Origin: Acidobacteriota bacterium
GTDB lineage: Bacteria; Acidobacteriota; Aminicenantia; Aminicenantales; Saccharicenantaceae
Direction: 5' to 3'
Length of the DNA: 64,000 nt
Assembly (NCBI GenBank): GCA_028749115.1
Contig: JAQURD010000004.1
Location: 47,982-111,981, forward strand
The notes below the pieces were generated by a model. That model worked only from the letters and a program-made list of their open reading frames with translations. It did not search any database and was not told the origin of the DNA. How positions within the stretch are numbered: the first letter of the stretch is position 1; each line of letters starts with the position of its first letter. The position numbers were made by a program, and so were the translations under genes. This document shows, piece by piece, positions 44,314 to 53,171 of this stretch.

Positions 44314-45006
44314 TTAGCTGACCTGCTCTCCAGTGGCCTTTAGGATATGCTCAAGATAGATGTCTTCCGGCACTGCACCTTCCAGGGAAAGAGTCTCATT
44401 AAAGATCGACTTAGGGACACCCATGACTTCATATTTCTGAGCTAATTCAGGGAATTCAGAAGCTTCAATCATGGCTGCCCGGATAAAAGGCGACTCAAGC
44501 GCCATTTGATGCCCAAGGCGGACAGCCATTGGACAATAAGGACAGGTCGGAGTAACAAAAATTTGGATATTGACTTCCCTGTTTAATTTTTTTAAAGCTT
44601 CCTTTGTTTCAGGGCTGAGTTCTGTCTGACCGCGGCTGGTATCAACCAGAGCTTCCAGCAGGCTCATAAATTCATAGCCAGAAGGTACCCCAAAAAACCG
44701 GATACCGGTGTCTTTGCCCTTTATAATAGCCATGGCCGGAACTTTGTCTATGCCCAATTTGGCCGCCTGGCCAGCCTCTTTTATTATGTCATAAACACTC
44801 AACTTTATCTTATCAGATAAACCGCTTAATTCTTCCAGTAGTTGTCTGGTTTCCTGGCAGTACAGGCAATCAGGCAAGGCCGGCTGACCGGGCACAATTA
44901 ACTGGCTTTTTTCCACAGTAAAATAGGCCAGTTCGACTGGCTCGACCATCTCTGCTTCAAGTTTCTTCCGGGCAAAGTCTCTAACTTCCTGATTTAGCAT
45001 CTCCAT
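44314..45006 (-). CDS. Two-domain protein disulfide oxidoreductase (PDO/glutaredoxin-like)
   Basis: The 230-residue protein has two thioredoxin folds. The first has the disulfide motif CLYC (PDCLYCQETRQLL, about residues 44-47). The second has CPYC (TPTCPYCPMAVRL, about 154-157) and a cis-Pro loop in EVMGVPKSIF. Such PDO proteins exchange disulfides and are common in thermophilic bacteria and archaea. An AAAGGAG site precedes the ATG. Divergent from the aminotransferase gene. Confidence 0.88.
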   Translation of the reverse strand: MEMLNQEVRDFARKKLEAEMVEPVELAYFTVEKSQLIVPGQPALPDCLYCQETRQLLEELSGLSDKIKLSVYDIIKEAGQAAKLGIDKVPAMAIIKGKDTGIRFFGVPSGYEFMSLLEALVDTSRGQTELSPETKEALKKLNREVNIQIFVTPTCPYCPMAVRLGHQMALESPFIRAAMIEASEFPELAQKYEVMGVPKSIFNETLSLEGAVPEDIYLEHILKATGEQVS

Positions 45007-45199
45007 GTTTGTCTCCTTTTAATAAAATAATTACCTGAGACCAATCGGCTAATTCCAACTATTCCTATAATATTAATATAAGATCAGTTATCTCACCACT
45101 CCAACCGGTGCTTCTGGCCGGCTGGCCAATTGACTTTCTCCCCGGTTAAGCTTAAATTAAACTTTTATTTATATTAACCTGAAAATAAGAAAAAGTAAA

Positions 45200-46594
45200 A
45201 TGAAAATGAGACAGTTGATCAAATATCTCAACAGGGAATATGAAAAAAGGACGCCTAAAAGCCGCTTGATGTTTCAGCGAGCGTCCAGAGTTATGGTTAG
45301 AGGCGGCAGCCACAGCCTGAGACTGTGGAAACCATATCCTTTTTTCCCGGCTTCGGCTCACGGAGCGGCCGTTACTGATATTGATGGCCGCCGCTACCTT
45401 GATTACTGGCAGGGACATTATGCTAATATCCTGGGACATAATCCTGAAGCTATCAGGCAGGAGGTCGAACCTTATGTAGCGGCCGGGAGTCTTCATACCG
45501 GTTTTGAAAGTTCCGTTCAGGTAAAGCTGGCCGAAAAAATCCTGGGCACACTCCACCAGCCAGGCTTAAAAATAAGATTTACTACTTCCGGTACCCTGGC
45601 TTCGACTTATGCTGTCATGCTGGCCATGGGCTATACTGGCCGCCAGGAAGTGCTGAAAATCGGGGGTGGCTGGCACGGTGCCTCTCCCTATTTATTAAAA
45701 GGAGTTAAGTTTCATCCCGGCCATGGTTTTAATCAGGTGGATTCGGCCGGCCTGCCCCCAGAGTTTGCCCGTCATGTCTTTATTACAAGATTTAATGATT
45801 CAGACCAGCTGGAAAAAATGTTTAAAAAGCATGGTACGAAACTGGCAGCTTTTATTCTAGAACCATTCATTGGGGTCGGCGGCTTTCTTTTTTGCTCATC
45901 TGAATACTTGAAGCTGGCTAGAAAACTGGCTGATGAATATGGAGTGGTCTTAATTTTCGATGAAATTATTTCGGGCTTCAGATTTTGTCCTTCTGGCCTA
46001 CAAACGCTTTATGGGGTCAAGCCTGATATCTCTCTTTTTGGAAAGCTGATCGGCGGGGGACAGGCAGTGGCGGCGGTGGCTGGAAAGACAAAAATTATGG
46101 ATGGCTGCCAGACAGCCGGGGCCAGTGGCCTCCAGGTTAACTTTGAAGGTGGAACCTTTTCTGCACATGAAGAATATATAAGAACTGGTCTGGCCATGAT
46201 CAAATATATCCTCGGCCATGAAAACAAAATTTATTCATCGATTGGCCGGTTGGCAGCCAGCCTGAGGCAGGGTATTGAGCAGGCCTTTGAAGCGGAAGGG
46301 CTAAAGGTAGTTTGCACTGGTGCTGGCCATGAGTCTGTCCAGCAGAGTTCTTTTTTTATGGTTAATTTTCCGAAAAAAGACATCAGTTATTTCACACCGG
46401 AGGACGTCTGGGATCCCGCCAGGTCTGATGTTTTTCTTCGCGAAGAAGCTTTAAAACTGGCCCTGCTTATTAACGGCGTCCATGTCGTCCACGGAGGAGG
46501 CTGCTTGTCCACTGCCCACACTGACAATGACATTAAGAAAACCATTGAAGCTTATGGTCAGGCCGCTAGGATTTTTAAAAAATTCCTAGGGTGA
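45200..46594 (+). CDS. Class III aminotransferase (glutamate-1-semialdehyde aminomutase-like)
   Basis: The 464-residue PLP enzyme carries TTSGTLASTYAVMLAM, AAFILEPFIGVGG, VLIFDEIISGFRF and the PLP-lysine segment SLFGKLIGGGQAVAAVAG. It resembles glutamate-1-semialdehyde aminomutases and aspartate aminotransferase-family proteins. The absence of other hem genes nearby and the divergent termini make a heme role unproven. The Shine-Dalgarno is poor (AAGAAAAAG); start ATG chosen for its position. The C-terminus converges on the rhamnosidase gene. Confidence 0.85.
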   Translation: MKMRQLIKYLNREYEKRTPKSRLMFQRASRVMVRGGSHSLRLWKPYPFFPASAHGAAVTDIDGRRYLDYWQGHYANILGHNPEAIRQEVEPYVAAGSLHTGFESSVQVKLAEKILGTLHQPGLKIRFTTSGTLASTYAVMLAMGYTGRQEVLKIGGGWHGASPYLLKGVKFHPGHGFNQVDSAGLPPEFARHVFITRFNDSDQLEKMFKKHGTKLAAFILEPFIGVGGFLFCSSEYLKLARKLADEYGVVLIFDEIISGFRFCPSGLQTLYGVKPDISLFGKLIGGGQAVAAVAGKTKIMDGCQTAGASGLQVNFEGGTFSAHEEYIRTGLAMIKYILGHENKIYSSIGRLAASLRQGIEQAFEAEGLKVVCTGAGHESVQQSSFFMVNFPKKDISYFTPEDVWDPARSDVFLREEALKLALLINGVHVVHGGGCLSTAHTDNDIKKTIEAYGQAARIFKKFLG

Positions 46595-46613
46595 CAAATT
46601 AAGCCGGTGGTTT

Positions 46614-49334
46614 TCAGATTTTTTCCATCCGAAATAGATAGCAGCCAGAGTCCAGCCAGAAAACCGGCTCCTGGTTATTATCGGCGGGATGAATGCCGTC
46701 ATTATTTTCCCGGCTGGTATAACTTCTTCCCTCCCAGATGATGAGTTCTTTTTCTTTTAGCTCCTTTATCCGGCAATCTGGCCAGATGACCGGCAGGTGG
46801 AGTCTTGCCCGGCTGCCAGCCGGTATTTCTAATTCAAGAGTAAAAGTTGAATCTGATTTTTGCCAGGCAAGAGTAGTTTCTCCCTGGATAGTAACTAATC
46901 CCGCCCGGAACTGATTTATTTCCTCAGGGATATATGGTTTTATCTGAAAAGTGCGCCAGCCTGGCTCAAGAAGTCCAAGCCCAGCCAGGTTTTTATAAAA
47001 CCAGGCATCAACGCTGCCAAACATGATACGATTATGAGAATTCATGCCCCGGCCTGTTAGCTTTTCCCACCTTTCCCACAGGGTTGTTGCCCCTTCTTTA
47101 ATCATATAGCCCCATCCCGGGTAACTATCCTGTTTGATGATTTTTAGGGCAACTGATTGATAACCAAATTTACTCAGGACATCAAGCAAAAAACGGGTGC
47201 CAATAATGCCTGTATCCAGATGATAATCGTGATGATTGATAATTGAGGTTAGCAGATTCTGCAGAACCTTGTCTCTGTCTTCCCCGGGAACCATATCCAG
47301 GTAGAGAGGTAAAGCATTAGCTGTCTGGTCAGGCAGCCGGTCAAGCGGCCCTTGTCTGATAGCTTTATACTGATCCTTTTCCAGGAAAGCCTGGTTGAAA
47401 GCCTCCTTGATCTGAGCTGCTAAGTCTTTATATTCCCGGCTCTCATCCTGACGTTCAAGCAGGAGGCAGATATCAGAAAAAATGAGGACGTCATGATAGT
47501 AAAACCAGGTCGAAATAAGGTCTAGTGGAGTTTTTTTAGGGACAAGACTTCCGGGCTGGCACCAGTCACCATATTTTCCAAGACCCAGCAAAAGATGATC
47601 GGCTGATTTCTGGTGTAGAAACTCAATATAGTTCTTGAGGCTCTGGAAATGCTTCTGGAGAATTTCCCGGTCACCATAAAACATATACATCTGCCAGCAG
47701 AGACTGATATAGGCTGAGCCCCAGGCAGGGTCAGCCGGATAGGCTGAGGAATTATTGGCATTATAGGGAGGAACAAAATCGGGTAGGCTGCCATCTTCTT
47801 TTTGTGCCAGTCTGATAAGATGGAGAAAATGCTGATAGAAGGCGGCCAGATCAAAATTAAAACAGGCCTCTTCCATGGTCATGGCGGCATCAGCCAGCCA
47901 ACCGTGACGTTCGTCGCGCTGAGGGCAATCAGTCGGAATAGACATCAAGTTGGCACGCTGACTGACATCAACACACTGATGAATTTTGTTAATGAGCTGG
48001 TCTGGAGATTCCAGATAGCCTGTTCGCTCGACGGCTGAATGAACAAACCGTGCTTCGAGCGTATCTTCATCCGGGCGGCCAGGAAAGCCTGTCAACTCAA
48101 CATACCTGAAGCTATGATAGGTGAATCCTGGTTCATAGAATTCTTCCCCCTGGCCGTTTAGAATTAAGATATCTGTTGCCCGGGCGTTACCATTAGTATT
48201 GATATTCAGGTTGCCATCAGGCAGGAGGAGCTCGGCAAATCTCAAGCGAATTTCTGTCCCCTGGGGCCCGGTGGCTTTTAATCTGACCCAGCCAGAAATA
48301 TTCTGGCCAAAATCGAAAATATAAATGCCCTCCTGCGGGGACAGAATTTTTTTAGGTCTGAATCTATCAGTTATTTTTACCGGTGGAAGATCTTGAGCCA
48401 TAAGCGGTGGCCCTTTCACTGCCTCGGCTTTTTCCCAGTGGCTGTCATCAAATCCTGGCTGATTCCAGCCTGGCTGTTCCAACCGGCGGTCATAATTTTC
48501 GCCAAAATAAAGGCCGTTTTCCTGCAGGGAACCTCCTGAAACTTTCCAGCTCTCGTCGCTAGAGATGATGTCGTAGCCGCCGCCAGCATAATAAATTTCC
48601 ATTTTAAAAATCAATTTCGGCCGGCCATAGCCGTATTTTTTTATATGCCGGCCATTGCCCAGGATAACCCCGATGGCATTTTTGTCCCTGATCAAACTGC
48701 CCACTTCATGGATGGAATAATAGGCAATCTGCTGATAATCGGACCAGGGTGGATCAAGCACCTGGTCCCCGATTTTCTGGCCGTTGACATAAAGTTCATA
48801 GTAACCGAGGCCGCAAATATAAATCGTGGCCCGGCTGGCTGGTCCGCTGCCGGAGAATTCCTTCCGCAGGTAGATACCTTTATATTCAATATCCAGTGAT
48901 TCTCCCGGGCTGGAAGGTATTGTCTTTTGCACCACGAAGCTTTCTGGCTGTAGCCTGGTAATCCAGCTAGCCTTGAATTTTGCATTTCCCATAAAGCCCG
49001 TGGCAAATGAAGATAGTTCACTATATGGACTGGCTTCTTTAGTCGAATTCCACCAGCGCACTCGCCAGTAGTAGTGCTGGCAGCTAAGTAGTTCTTCCCC
49101 CTCATAGGGAATATGGCAGCTTGAACTGGATTCCACCTGTCCACTATCCCACACGTCGCCGATTTCTTTCAGACAGATATCAGGCTCAGAAGAAACAATA
49201 ATTTGATAGGCTGTCTGGTGGTCTCCCCTCAGTTTGCTTTTGACCTTCCAGAAGAATCTTGGCCGTGGGCGGTCAATAATGACCGGTTCTTTTAAATATT
49301 CTACTCTCAAGTCAAAAGGAGACATAATACTCAT
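46614..49334 (-). CDS. Glycoside hydrolase family 78 alpha-L-rhamnosidase
   Basis: The protein of about 906 residues has the GH78 order: an N-terminal beta region with a PRFFWKVKSK-type start, YELYVNGQKIGDQVLDPPWSD (rhamnosidase N domain), and FDFGQNISGWVRLKATGPQGT. The (alpha/alpha)6 catalytic domain follows with TDCPQRDERHGWLADAA and GATTLWERWEKL, which supply the catalytic acidic residues. A C-terminal beta domain ends it. No signal peptide is seen, suggesting intracellular processing of imported oligosaccharides. The ATG at 49334 follows TTGGAG by 6 bp; a TTG at 49346 is less likely. Confidence 0.9.
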   Translation of the reverse strand: MSIMSPFDLRVEYLKEPVIIDRPRPRFFWKVKSKLRGDHQTAYQIIVSSEPDICLKEIGDVWDSGQVESSSSCHIPYEGEELLSCQHYYWRVRWWNSTKEASPYSELSSFATGFMGNAKFKASWITRLQPESFVVQKTIPSSPGESLDIEYKGIYLRKEFSGSGPASRATIYICGLGYYELYVNGQKIGDQVLDPPWSDYQQIAYYSIHEVGSLIRDKNAIGVILGNGRHIKKYGYGRPKLIFKMEIYYAGGGYDIISSDESWKVSGGSLQENGLYFGENYDRRLEQPGWNQPGFDDSHWEKAEAVKGPPLMAQDLPPVKITDRFRPKKILSPQEGIYIFDFGQNISGWVRLKATGPQGTEIRLRFAELLLPDGNLNINTNGNARATDILILNGQGEEFYEPGFTYHSFRYVELTGFPGRPDEDTLEARFVHSAVERTGYLESPDQLINKIHQCVDVSQRANLMSIPTDCPQRDERHGWLADAAMTMEEACFNFDLAAFYQHFLHLIRLAQKEDGSLPDFVPPYNANNSSAYPADPAWGSAYISLCWQMYMFYGDREILQKHFQSLKNYIEFLHQKSADHLLLGLGKYGDWCQPGSLVPKKTPLDLISTWFYYHDVLIFSDICLLLERQDESREYKDLAAQIKEAFNQAFLEKDQYKAIRQGPLDRLPDQTANALPLYLDMVPGEDRDKVLQNLLTSIINHHDYHLDTGIIGTRFLLDVLSKFGYQSVALKIIKQDSYPGWGYMIKEGATTLWERWEKLTGRGMNSHNRIMFGSVDAWFYKNLAGLGLLEPGWRTFQIKPYIPEEINQFRAGLVTIQGETTLAWQKSDSTFTLELEIPAGSRARLHLPVIWPDCRIKELKEKELIIWEGRSYTSRENNDGIHPADNNQEPVFWLDSGCYLFRMEKI

Positions 49335-49360
49335 TCTTGGCTCCAATTAGATGATAAAAT

Positions 49361-50815
49361 TCAGGCTTCCGCCTGAGCCAGAAAATAGTCAGCAACCTTC
49401 AGGTTATAATCATCCGGGTTAATTTCTTTAATAATGGTTCTTTTAAATTTCTTATTCTCAGGTTGTATATCGGTTAGGTCAACCACTTCTCCGTTTATTT
49501 TGTTTCCTTCGGCATCGACGATAATTTTAACCTTTGGCCTTAATAAAAATTTAGGTTCGTGGTTAATAGCCACAACCAGGCCGATCTCTCCAGTATTCAG
49601 CAGGACTACTGACCCGACGGGGAAAATGCCCATCATCTGGACAAAAGCCTTGAGAATGACCGGATTGAATTCTGTCCCTATATGTTCAAGCATCAGGCTG
49701 AGAGCTTCCGCCCGGGTAAAAACTTTTTGGCGATAGATTCTTTTGGTGGTGATAGCATCAAAGAAATCACAGACTTTAACAATCCGGCTGTATAGATTAA
49801 TATCAGTTTTAATTTTAAAATGGGGGTAACCGGTCAAGTCTTCCTTGATGTGATGTTCCATGGCAACATGAATAGCAGATATCGGCAGGTGCTTATATTC
49901 TCTAAGTTGAACCAGTTTTTCGGCGCCCTGATGAGGATGAAGCTCAATTATTTTCCTTTCTTCTTCGGTTAATTGACTTGGCTTATTTAATATAGCCAGG
50001 GGGGTTTCAATTTTCCCTAAATCATGGAAAAAAGCGGCCACACCGAGATCAACCATCTCTGCCCGGCTGAGCCCCAATCTTTTGCCCAGAGCAATAGCCA
50101 GCAAGCTAACATTGACAGAGTGATTCAGGGTATATTCATCGTGATTTTTTATGTTGGTTAAGCCAAGGAAAAAGGACTCGTTATCTGCCAGGTGATTAAA
50201 GATAGACTGGATCAACCGGCGAGTGGTATTCAATTTGATTTTTTCATTTTCTTTTTCTCGCTCGGAAATTTCGCGCAAATGGAGGATACTTAAAAAATAC
50301 AGGCGTGTTGAACTTTTTTCCGGACTTAGCCATTGTTCCGAAACTTGCATTTTCCCCAGGCTTAAGCCAGCTATCTGCTGCTCTTTCAATTCGGCCACAA
50401 TGTCGTCAAATGGGTTAGGCCCGGGTCTTTTCTTGGAAATGATAGCCAGGGCGCTGATCAACTCCTGTTGGTTGATCTCAGAGGGAAACTCAAGCTGGCC
50501 TATTTCGCGTTTGCGGAATTCTTCAAGCAGGAATTTAAAAATATGATAGTTAGAGAGTGAAAATTTAACCCGCTGCTGGTTAAAGAAAATTGATTCCCGT
50601 TTTATTCTAAATTTTATCTCAGGTTCAACTTCCTTCAGCTTGCCTAATTCTTCAATGAGTAGGGCTGTCTGCTGTTCAATTAACTCATTATTTTCGGCAT
50701 AGAGTTTAAAAATCTTAAAGACAATATAGAAACGCATAAGAAAATTAATAGCCAGCTTTTGAACCAGCTGGGTTGAGTCGGTTGTTTCGGCCTGTTTTTT
50801 TTCTTCTTCTGGCAT
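49361..50815 (-). CDS. HD-GYP domain protein
   Basis: The 484-residue protein has an N-terminal helical region without obvious domain identity (about 1-190). A HD-GYP domain follows (about 215-400): FFHDLGKIETPLAILNKPS, ELHPHQGAE, and HHIKEDLTGYPHF, close to the HHExxDGxGYP form but with KEDLT between the His pair and GYP. HD-GYP enzymes degrade c-di-GMP. The small C-terminal region has a beta-rich MMGIFPVGSVVLLNTGEIG typical of such proteins. GAGG precedes the ATG. It starts 7 bp after the HEAT-repeat gene. Confidence 0.88.
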   Translation of the reverse strand: MPEEEKKQAETTDSTQLVQKLAINFLMRFYIVFKIFKLYAENNELIEQQTALLIEELGKLKEVEPEIKFRIKRESIFFNQQRVKFSLSNYHIFKFLLEEFRKREIGQLEFPSEINQQELISALAIISKKRPGPNPFDDIVAELKEQQIAGLSLGKMQVSEQWLSPEKSSTRLYFLSILHLREISEREKENEKIKLNTTRRLIQSIFNHLADNESFFLGLTNIKNHDEYTLNHSVNVSLLAIALGKRLGLSRAEMVDLGVAAFFHDLGKIETPLAILNKPSQLTEEERKIIELHPHQGAEKLVQLREYKHLPISAIHVAMEHHIKEDLTGYPHFKIKTDINLYSRIVKVCDFFDAITTKRIYRQKVFTRAEALSLMLEHIGTEFNPVILKAFVQMMGIFPVGSVVLLNTGEIGLVVAINHEPKFLLRPKVKIIVDAEGNKINGEVVDLTDIQPENKKFKRTIIKEINPDDYNLKVADYFLAQAEA

Positions 50816-50822
50816 TTTGGCC

Positions 50823-52694
50823 TCAAGAATTTTTTAAGGTCAGCCGGACAAGAGCTTCGGCTGATGCTTCCCGGACACGGCGGTTAAGGAAATGTTCCCC
50901 CCGTTCTAAAAGTCCAATAGCTTCTTTTGTTCCCATTGTTTCCAGTCCGGCAATGGCGCAGATTTTCAGCTCGGTCAGACTGCGCCGCCAGGATTTTTTT
51001 AAATAAATCTTTTTAAGAAATCTGAATGCTTCCTGGTTTTTTGTCCTGCCCAGGAATTCAAACATGGCTTTTTTTTCTTCAAAGCTCCTGGCTTTGAATC
51101 CGGCGGAAAACACTTTACTTATCAGTTTATTCAAGTGAGTCGTATCTCCCAGGAACTTCAGGCTGGTAGTGGCTTTCAAGCGGACTTCCTGTTCTTCATC
51201 ATTCATGAAGGCAAGAAGAAGTTTGTTGGCCAGCTCATCATTATATGAAGAGAGCGACTCTATGGCCTTTAACTTTAAATCCTTGTTGTCTAGAGTCAGA
51301 AAAGCTGCGAATAAGGGAATAATCTTTTGAGCTGGCTGCTCAAGCATGATATCGATGATCATACCGGTCAGTTGCGGCTTCTGGCCATCAATTTGAGCCG
51401 TAATTATGCCTGGCTGAGTGCTGCTTATTTGTTCCTTGAAATAATTCTTAACCCGGGTTCTGAAGCCGTGATTTTCTATCTTTTCATAGAGCTCTGATAG
51501 AAAGGGGATGGCCTCCTGCCCGAACTGATTTAGATATTCATACAGAGCTTCGCAATTTAACTCAACTTTATTTTCAACCAGTTTTCTGATTTCATCAAAA
51601 ATCTTTAAGTCTGAAGTTCTAGCCAAAAAGTCATCCAGAGACGAGGCCAGGCTATTCTGGCCGGCAGCTAGCAGATTCTTCAGTTCCCTTATTTTTTTGT
51701 TTAAGATAATCGGGATATTAAAGTGGCCATTTTTTATATTTTCCAGGTAGAATTCTTGAAGAATATCGAGATTAACAGCAAACTGCTGCTCATTCTCTTC
51801 CAGAGCCATAATTTCCATCATCAAATTTATGAATTCTTCCTCAGACGATAGATTTCTATTTCTTTCCAGCAAACGGTTGAGTTGCTCTTGCTCTTCTTCA
51901 CTAAATTCTAAAGTAACTGGTAAGTTACCAGTCTGGCTATCGGTCTGGCTGATAGTTGTCAGCCAGGTCAGATTATTTCTCTTCTCCTCACTTTCAAGAG
52001 TTAAGTCCTGCTGCCAGTTTTCTGGCAATTCATGATCGACAAAAGAATTAATAGCCTGTTTTTCTTGCGGCTTTAATCGCAGCAGTCCAGAAAAAAGTTC
52101 CTCATTATTGACTTCAATATCTACAGCTTCTCTGGCCAGTTCCTGGGGGATTACCTTCAGCCCGCGTCTGGACAGGCTTTCCGTTCTTTCCTCCAGGATA
52201 CGGTTTTCAATAAATTCTTCAGGAGCATAGTACTGGACATTGGGCAAATCTTTCAGCCAGAGGGCATTAACTACATCTGATTCTTCAGGCGGTTTGGCTG
52301 ATTCAATCCTGACCAGTTCCAGGAAATCATTTATCTCCTCGCCATCCATGCCCTGATAAAAATATAGAAGGCGCAATCCGTCTTTGTAGAAAAAAAATGG
52401 CAAGCTCTTGCTGGAGATTTCATCCTGATAGATCAGCTTGTCCTGATAATAAAAGCCAGATTCGCTAATACTTAATTCGAGTTTCTGATATTCATCGAGA
52501 AAAGCTTTCAATCTGGAGATGAAATCCTGGCGAAAATGACGAGCTGAAGCATGCTCAGTCGGAAAAAGTTTAAGAGCAGAGACAGTATTAGCCAGTGACA
52601 GAATTAACTCCTTAACTTTCTGGATAGCCTGAGGATCGACTCTCCCTTCCTCCTCTGACTTGTCCAGAGTCCTGTCTTCTGGTGACATAGGCAT
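50823..52694 (-). CDS. HEAT-repeat domain protein upstream of HD-GYP
   Basis: The 623-residue protein has an N-terminal segment (about 15-180) with text like LFPTEHASARHFRQDFISRLKAF, also seen at the start of many HD-GYP-linked proteins. An acidic middle and C-terminal HEAT-like helical repeats (about 430-620; KLKAIESLSSYNDELANKLL, EQEVRLKATTSLKFLGD) follow. It is probably a scaffold working with the HD-GYP protein just downstream. No Shine-Dalgarno is visible. A TAATAT box lies about 8 bp before the ATG, which might make it another leaderless gene, though the -35 is poor. Confidence 0.75.
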   Translation of the reverse strand: MPMSPEDRTLDKSEEEGRVDPQAIQKVKELILSLANTVSALKLFPTEHASARHFRQDFISRLKAFLDEYQKLELSISESGFYYQDKLIYQDEISSKSLPFFFYKDGLRLLYFYQGMDGEEINDFLELVRIESAKPPEESDVVNALWLKDLPNVQYYAPEEFIENRILEERTESLSRRGLKVIPQELAREAVDIEVNNEELFSGLLRLKPQEKQAINSFVDHELPENWQQDLTLESEEKRNNLTWLTTISQTDSQTGNLPVTLEFSEEEQEQLNRLLERNRNLSSEEEFINLMMEIMALEENEQQFAVNLDILQEFYLENIKNGHFNIPIILNKKIRELKNLLAAGQNSLASSLDDFLARTSDLKIFDEIRKLVENKVELNCEALYEYLNQFGQEAIPFLSELYEKIENHGFRTRVKNYFKEQISSTQPGIITAQIDGQKPQLTGMIIDIMLEQPAQKIIPLFAAFLTLDNKDLKLKAIESLSSYNDELANKLLLAFMNDEEQEVRLKATTSLKFLGDTTHLNKLISKVFSAGFKARSFEEKKAMFEFLGRTKNQEAFRFLKKIYLKKSWRRSLTELKICAIAGLETMGTKEAIGLLERGEHFLNRRVREASAEALVRLTLKNS

Positions 52695-52919
52695 CAGCTT
52701 TTATATTATTAGTCTAATCTATAATAGAGCACTGAGTCAAACCAATTTCTCATTTAGGTTAATACCTGGTATCCAGGGTGAGGATGAGTAATGAGGTCTG
52801 CTCCTGGCGTAGTGGACACCAAAGGTATGGACAGTGGTAGAAGAGGCTGGGGGGATTCATAAGCTCTGTACTTGAAACAGCAGGGCTCCCTCCATTAAAA
52901 GTGTTATTGAAACTCTTAA

Positions 52920-53069
52920 AGGAAAGGAGGTGAGCACCAGCTGACAGAATATAAGTACCTCATTTACTGTGAGCTTTTCCAGAGGTTGGCGGGGTTAGCC
53001 AGAAGAGCAGTGATTAAGACTTATGAGGGGAGCGAGAGTATCTCGGAAGTGGCCGCCCGGCAGTTTTAA
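52920..53069 (+). pseudogene. Possible relic of an IS3-type transposase OrfA
   Basis: An open stretch with no start codon ends in RRAVIKTYEGSESISEVAARQF and a stop. This resembles the helix-turn-helix beginning of IS3-family OrfA proteins (..VklyeeG.siaevArefg..). It is cut off where the conserved motif should continue. A TAGTGGACACCAAAGG motif at about 52810 could be an old terminal inverted repeat. A GGAGG at 52926-52930 precedes the frame. The rest of 52700-53080 shows no gene. Confidence 0.35.
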
Positions 53070-53087
53070 CTCATGTTACTTAGGAAG

Positions 53088-53096
53088 TGGTATAAT
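53088..53096 (+). promoter_or_regulatory. Extended -10 promoter candidate for the exonuclease gene
   Basis: TG-G-TATAAT (TG at 53088-53089, TATAAT at 53091-53096) is an extended -10 box, about 75 bp upstream of the GTG start at 53172. No good -35 is visible. Confidence 0.45.
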
Positions 53097-53171
53097 AATA
53101 ACTCTAGAAAACTTTTTGAACTAAAATAGAAAACAGTTTAAGTTTAAATTCAGAATGAAGAGGATAAGCTG

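Noticed and set aside
45152..45556. 134-codon minus-strand frame
   Set aside because: It is antisense to the aminotransferase, whose motifs are clear on the plus strand.
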